A stretch of 64,000 bases of DNA, taken from Candidatus Poribacteria bacterium. GTDB lineage: Bacteria > Poribacteria > WGA-4E > WGA-3G. A program made the translations under genes and the position numbers. The notes beneath the pieces were generated by a model. That model did not search any database. It saw nothing but the letters and a program-made list of their open reading frames with translations, and was not told the origin of the DNA. The stretch is from assembly GCA_012267415.1 (NCBI GenBank), contig JAAXGN010000115.1:1-64000 (forward strand), given 5' to 3'. Positions 59,860-64,000 of the stretch are shown here, piece by piece. Numbering within the stretch: position 1 is the stretch's first letter; the number at the start of each line of letters is the position of its first letter.

Positions 59860-60072
59860 TTATTGGGTTAAGAGGGGAAATTGTAGAAGCGTGGGTAAAA
59901 CACGATTCTCCTGTTCATATAATTCAGCAACAGAACAAAATGCATCAATGGCATTAACTATTGCGTCATCTAACGTATCGCATTCAGTTATTAATTCAGG
60001 TAATTGCTCACACGTAATCGTGAACCCTCCCTCTGGCTGTTTTTCAAGTATAAGGGTTAACCTGTGTTTCAT
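59860..60072 (-). CDS. HicB-like antitoxin domain protein
   Basis: LTLILEKQPEGGFTITCEQLPELITECDTLDDAIVNAIDAFCSVAELY matches the HicB/UPF0150 fold; no HicA-like ORF seen next to it. Confidence 0.7.
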   Translation of the reverse strand: MKHRLTLILEKQPEGGFTITCEQLPELITECDTLDDAIVNAIDAFCSVAELYEQENRVLPTLLQFPLLTQ

Positions 60073-60328
60073 GATATCTCCCCTGTGTGGTAATTGGTAG
60101 GTAATTTTTACAATTTGTGCAAATTATCATACTACAGTATACATTATATCATAAAAAGTTAATAAGAATGAGATAATTTTCAAAAAATCAATAAACGTAA
60201 GGTGTTGGTTGGAAGAATTCGGTGCAATATTTGACTGGACAGTCCACTAAAGAATGTTGTAAAATGCGTTTAGTCAATGTATACTCAAATACTTCATTAA
60301 ATATGCAAACGTTAAGGCAAGAAAACAC

Positions 60329-61375
60329 ATGGAAAAACTAAAAGAACTACACATCTCAAACGACGCAATGAATGATCCTGAGGAGCTCCGCACAAGGATG
60401 GCAGAATCAGGCTACCTCTTCTTCAAGAAACTGCAGGATCCAGATAAACTCTGGGAATTGCGACGAGAAATGCTAACAACAATGCAAAAGGGTGGTTGGC
60501 TCGTAGCAGATACTGACCCAATGGACGGCATCGCTGATATATCTACACAATGCACCGAAGGTGACCCCGAATATACCGATGTATACCACGAAGTATATAA
60601 GTTAGAAACATTCCACCACTCAGGACATTGGCACGAAGTCGTCAATATGGTAGAAAAGATTATTGGCAAAGAAGTGCTACCCCATCCACAAAAAATCGCG
60701 CGTCTATGGTATCCGAAATATACTGAACATACAACACCGATACATCAAGACTTCGTACACTTTCAAGGAAACTTCCAGACCTATACATGCTGGGCACCCG
60801 TTGGTGATTGTCCAATAGAGTTGGGTGGATTAGCGGTTCTCCCCGGTTCCCATAAGATCAATGAAGTCATGGAACATCACTTCTCGCTTGGGGCAGGAGG
60901 TCTTTGTGTCAACACAGACGAGTTATCAGGTGAATGGCATACGACAAACTATGAAATAGGGGATACGCTGATATTCCCCGCATTAACTATCCATAAAGCA
61001 TTACCTAATTTGACCGAAGATAGACTCCGAGTTTCATTAGATAACCGTTACCAAGCCATTGATGATCCAATTGCTGAACACATGCTTGAACCGCATCTCA
61101 ACATATTCAACTCACTACAATGGGAGGATGTCTATCAAAATTGGGAATCCGATGAACTAAAATATTATTGGGAAGACTTTGACTTAACAGTAATTCCAAA
61201 AGATTTTAGCTATACAATGAAAGGATTTGAGGAAGCATTGGAACTGGCAAAAGATGGTGATGATCGTGCTGTATATCAGTTAAAACGTATCATAAAACGC
61301 GACCCAACAGCAGACATGGCAATACAGGCTACAAAAGTTCTGCAGGATGTGAGTATTGAAAGTACAGTCAATTAA
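60329..61375 (+). CDS. Phytanoyl-CoA dioxygenase (PhyH) family protein
   Basis: MAESGYLFFKKLQDPDKLWELRREMLTTM, TPIHQDFVHFQGNFQTYTCWAPVGDCPIELGGLAVLPGSHK, TLIFPALTIHKALPNLTEDRLRVSLDNRYQ. Confidence 0.9.
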   Translation: MEKLKELHISNDAMNDPEELRTRMAESGYLFFKKLQDPDKLWELRREMLTTMQKGGWLVADTDPMDGIADISTQCTEGDPEYTDVYHEVYKLETFHHSGHWHEVVNMVEKIIGKEVLPHPQKIARLWYPKYTEHTTPIHQDFVHFQGNFQTYTCWAPVGDCPIELGGLAVLPGSHKINEVMEHHFSLGAGGLCVNTDELSGEWHTTNYEIGDTLIFPALTIHKALPNLTEDRLRVSLDNRYQAIDDPIAEHMLEPHLNIFNSLQWEDVYQNWESDELKYYWEDFDLTVIPKDFSYTMKGFEEALELAKDGDDRAVYQLKRIIKRDPTADMAIQATKVLQDVSIESTVN

Positions 61376-61599
61376 TCAACTTTATTTTCATTTTCGTCAA
61401 TTTCATGTTATAATACATGTATAGAATAAGAAAGGGATACTGAAAGAAAATAGATGACAAATAGACAGAATAAGAATATCTGGTGCTAAGTTAAATTCGA
61501 CAGAAAGATCATTTTATCATGATTTTCCAACCGTTATTTTACGTAGCATCAGATTTCTGTTTTAAACAAACATAACCTACACATAAATGAGGACAATAA

Positions 61600-63585
61600 A
61601 TGCCATACTCTAACACATTTCGAACTATCTGTTTTAGTTTCATTGTCTCATCGTTCTTATTGTGCTTAAACACACAGGCACAGACGATAGAAGCACAGAA
61701 ACTCCAAACCGCACCAGTGATTGATGGAAAACTCGATGACATTACATGGCAACAGTTAACACCCATTGAAGAGTTCATAATTGCCGAATTTGAGACGACC
61801 GTACCTGATAGAACACAGGTATATATAGGTTATGATGATGTTGCGATCTATTTCGGTTTCCAGTGCTTTCAACCGAAATCAACCATAATCACAACGCAGA
61901 CACGTAGAGACGGCAGCTTTCAGTTTGAAGATCATGTTGCGGCATATCTTGATACGTATCATGACCGACGTAGAACTTACTGTTTTGCAGTAAACCCTCT
62001 TGGCACGCAACGAGACGAGAAACAAGGCGACCTCGGCTGGGATAGCGAATGGATTGCCGCCGCAAACATAGAGGATTCTGTCTGGACTGTCGAAATGAAA
62101 ATTCCATATCAGTTACTTGACCTACCCCGCACCGCAAAGCAAACATGGGGTTTAAACTTAGTTCGTCGTCATCAGAGCATTGATCGCACCAGTACTTGGG
62201 CTGATACAGGCATCAACGTTACGGACGCAAATGAATTCGGCAGTCTGACAAACCTTGAATTCAATCCAAAGAACATTAGGAAGAAAATTGAACTTGGGGG
62301 ATATTTTTCTACAAAACTGGAAGATACATCTGAAACTGATGTCTTGATGGATAGATTAGAACCCGCATTAGGATTTGATGCTTCATATAAGATTACCACA
62401 AGTACCTCCCTCATAGGGACAATCAATCCCGACTTTAGCCACATTGAGTCTGAAGTGCAAGGGATTGTCCTATCAGACCTTGAACAACGGTTAACTGATC
62501 GAAGACCATTCTTTCAAGAAGATGGTCGGATATTTAGATCACCTATTTCTCTTTTTTATAGTCGTCGTATCGGAGAAATTGACTACGGTGCAAAACTAAT
62601 CGGTGAGACTGGTAGAGCTACCTATGGTCTGATGAATGTCATTGAATCGAAAGATGGAAGCTATAACACATTAGCACGAGGATCGTGGGATGTTGGAGAA
62701 TCATCCTCCGTTGGTGTTTTCTTTGCTTCAAAAGAGTTAGAAGAAAACTATAACAGAGCTGCTTCAGTAGACACCAGAATTCGCTTGCCAATGGCATTCA
62801 ATTTTATCGCCAATTATGCTGGCAGCTGGGAACCCGATCACCCCAATCAACGCGCTATATTGACAGAAATCAATCGCAGAGGAAACCCCATTTTTAGCCT
62901 TGCATATCGAGACATTACTGATCACTTTAACCCAATCAACGGATTTGTCCGCCTTAAAGGTGTTAGACAACCCAGTTTCTGGGGGGTATATAATTGGCAT
63001 TTTGAGAATAACTTTCTGCAGACGATTAAGTTTGAAACCGTTCAGAAAACATCATGGAACCATGCAGGTGAAAGGATTAGAGGTGACCACTTTCAACTTG
63101 TCGGATTTGATTTAGGTGAAAAAGTCCAGACCGGTGTTTTCTACAGAAACTGGTTCTTTGATGATTATGAAAATTGGGTCGTAGCAGCCCAAGCTACCTA
63201 CAACCGTCAGAATCCTGACCGAATCTTAGTTGTATGTCAATACGGACAATTTGAGGACGCCAAAGCAACATTCGTTACAACCGCAATGAATATCATACCT
63301 TTCCAATTCTTATCTATCGGCATTAAAGGTGAGAACCTTTGGCAGACATTTTCTGATGGAGGATCGAGCTACAAATTCTCTTTACGATCAAGTGCCAACT
63401 TAGAGTTAGGCAATGAGAAATGGGTTACATTCAGATTACGCTCAGGTGGTAATCACAAACCAAATTTCAATGCGGTCTTCAAATACATGTTCCTTTATGA
63501 CTTCACCTTTTATCTTGTTTACGGTGATCAGGAAGCAGATGAGACCGTCAACCAAATGTTTGCAAAGTTAGCATATATTTGGTAA
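61600..63585 (+). CDS. Secreted CBM9-like/DUF5916 domain protein
   Basis: Signal peptide SFIVSSFLLCLNTQAQ; APVIDGKLDDITWQQLTPIEEF, YIGYDDVAIYFGFQCF; C-terminal beta-barrel-like DUF5916 region. Confidence 0.8.
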   Translation: MPYSNTFRTICFSFIVSSFLLCLNTQAQTIEAQKLQTAPVIDGKLDDITWQQLTPIEEFIIAEFETTVPDRTQVYIGYDDVAIYFGFQCFQPKSTIITTQTRRDGSFQFEDHVAAYLDTYHDRRRTYCFAVNPLGTQRDEKQGDLGWDSEWIAAANIEDSVWTVEMKIPYQLLDLPRTAKQTWGLNLVRRHQSIDRTSTWADTGINVTDANEFGSLTNLEFNPKNIRKKIELGGYFSTKLEDTSETDVLMDRLEPALGFDASYKITTSTSLIGTINPDFSHIESEVQGIVLSDLEQRLTDRRPFFQEDGRIFRSPISLFYSRRIGEIDYGAKLIGETGRATYGLMNVIESKDGSYNTLARGSWDVGESSSVGVFFASKELEENYNRAASVDTRIRLPMAFNFIANYAGSWEPDHPNQRAILTEINRRGNPIFSLAYRDITDHFNPINGFVRLKGVRQPSFWGVYNWHFENNFLQTIKFETVQKTSWNHAGERIRGDHFQLVGFDLGEKVQTGVFYRNWFFDDYENWVVAAQATYNRQNPDRILVVCQYGQFEDAKATFVTTAMNIIPFQFLSIGIKGENLWQTFSDGGSSYKFSLRSSANLELGNEKWVTFRLRSGGNHKPNFNAVFKYMFLYDFTFYLVYGDQEADETVNQMFAKLAYIW

Positions 63586-63639
63586 TTCTATGTGGGTGTA
63601 GAGTTTTGGTCATTAATCCCAAAGTACTTTGTAGGCGGT

Positions 63640-63750
63640 GAATGCCTAAATGGCATTCATACCCGGGGAATGCTAAAAGGCATTCATACCGTTGATTTCT
63701 TGATTTGAACTCCGATTCCCGACAGGTCGCGATTCGGAGATCGCTCCTAC
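63640..63750. repeat. Compound intergenic palindrome cluster
   Basis: gtaggcggtgaatgcctaaatggcattcatacc, gaatgctaaaaggcattcataccgttgattt, and ggtcgcgattcggagatcgctcctac, sharing modules with 41281-41383 in inverted/rearranged order. Confidence 0.75.
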
Positions 63751-63780
63751 AAGTTTTATCTGCCAATTTCTACAAAGACA

Positions 63781-63999
63781 TTACCTAATAGTCTTCCCAT
63801 ATTCATACGACCAATCAGCAACCTTATATCCGAGATTACTATAAAACAGAATCGCTCTATAATTGGATAAATCAGTACTTATAGATGCATGACGATATCC
63901 TGCCTTTTTCATCTCTCTTAGAGAATACTGAAGTAAGAACTTCCCAAATCCTTTTCCTTGAAAACCATTCTCAATACCAAGCCATTTAGTATAAGTCCA
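63781..63999 (-). CDS. GNAT-family N-acetyltransferase, C-terminal part (truncated by window edge)
   Basis: Not in the ORF track (start lies outside). Minus-strand translation WTYTKWLGIENGFQGKGFGKFLLQYSLREMKKAGYRHASISTDLSNYRAILFYSNLGYKVADWSYEYGKTIR* shows the QGKGFGKFLL acetyl-CoA loop. Confidence 0.85.
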   Translation of the reverse strand, partial: WTYTKWLGIENGFQGKGFGKFLLQYSLREMKKAGYRHASISTDLSNYRAILFYSNLGYKVADWSYEYGKTIR

Positions 64000-64000
64000 G

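Noticed and set aside
1-64000. tRNA or rRNA genes
   Set aside because: No cloverleaf-like intergenic segment or rRNA-like conserved stretches were recognised by eye; tRNAscan/Infernal would be decisive.

Overview
AT-rich bacterial chromosomal window with a Gram-negative gene set (lpxB, lpxK, TolC, secretin). The gene mix (several PhyH dioxygenases, Gfo/Idh/MocA oxidoreductases, a DUF5916-like protein, an EutN shell protein) resembles Candidatus Poribacteria or related sponge/marine lineages, but that assignment is inference only. Main blocks: argC-lpxB-lpxK; a defence island (TIR-domain protein, fused HsdM-HsdS, HsdR, YgjP-like metallopeptidase, T5orf172-HTH protein); two tandem dnaN genes; a DXDD-containing terpene-cyclase-like protein; an MNT-HEPN fusion; a nearly complete type II secretion operon (gspE-F-G-H-I-J-K-L-M-D) with an expanded secretin; a sigma-70 factor with a recognisable promoter; nfuA; a beta-RFAP-synthase-like GHMP kinase; a MacAB/TolC-like efflux set; a two-component pair whose NtrC-like regulator lacks GAFTGA, next to an orphan EutN; thiO; an orphan DNA methyltransferase beside a frameshifted MutH/Sau3AI-like nuclease; and a GNAT gene cut by the window edge. 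The most unusual structure is intergenic. Many short palindromes of at least nine stem families nearly all carry a one-sided GTAG (CTAC) foot, as in RAYT-associated REP elements. Several sit inside 110-210 bp MITE-like frames with terminal inverted repeats (at least four frame families), and the same stem modules recur in different frames, suggesting a mosaic, recombining non-autonomous repeat system. All calls are by eye; no homology search was run.
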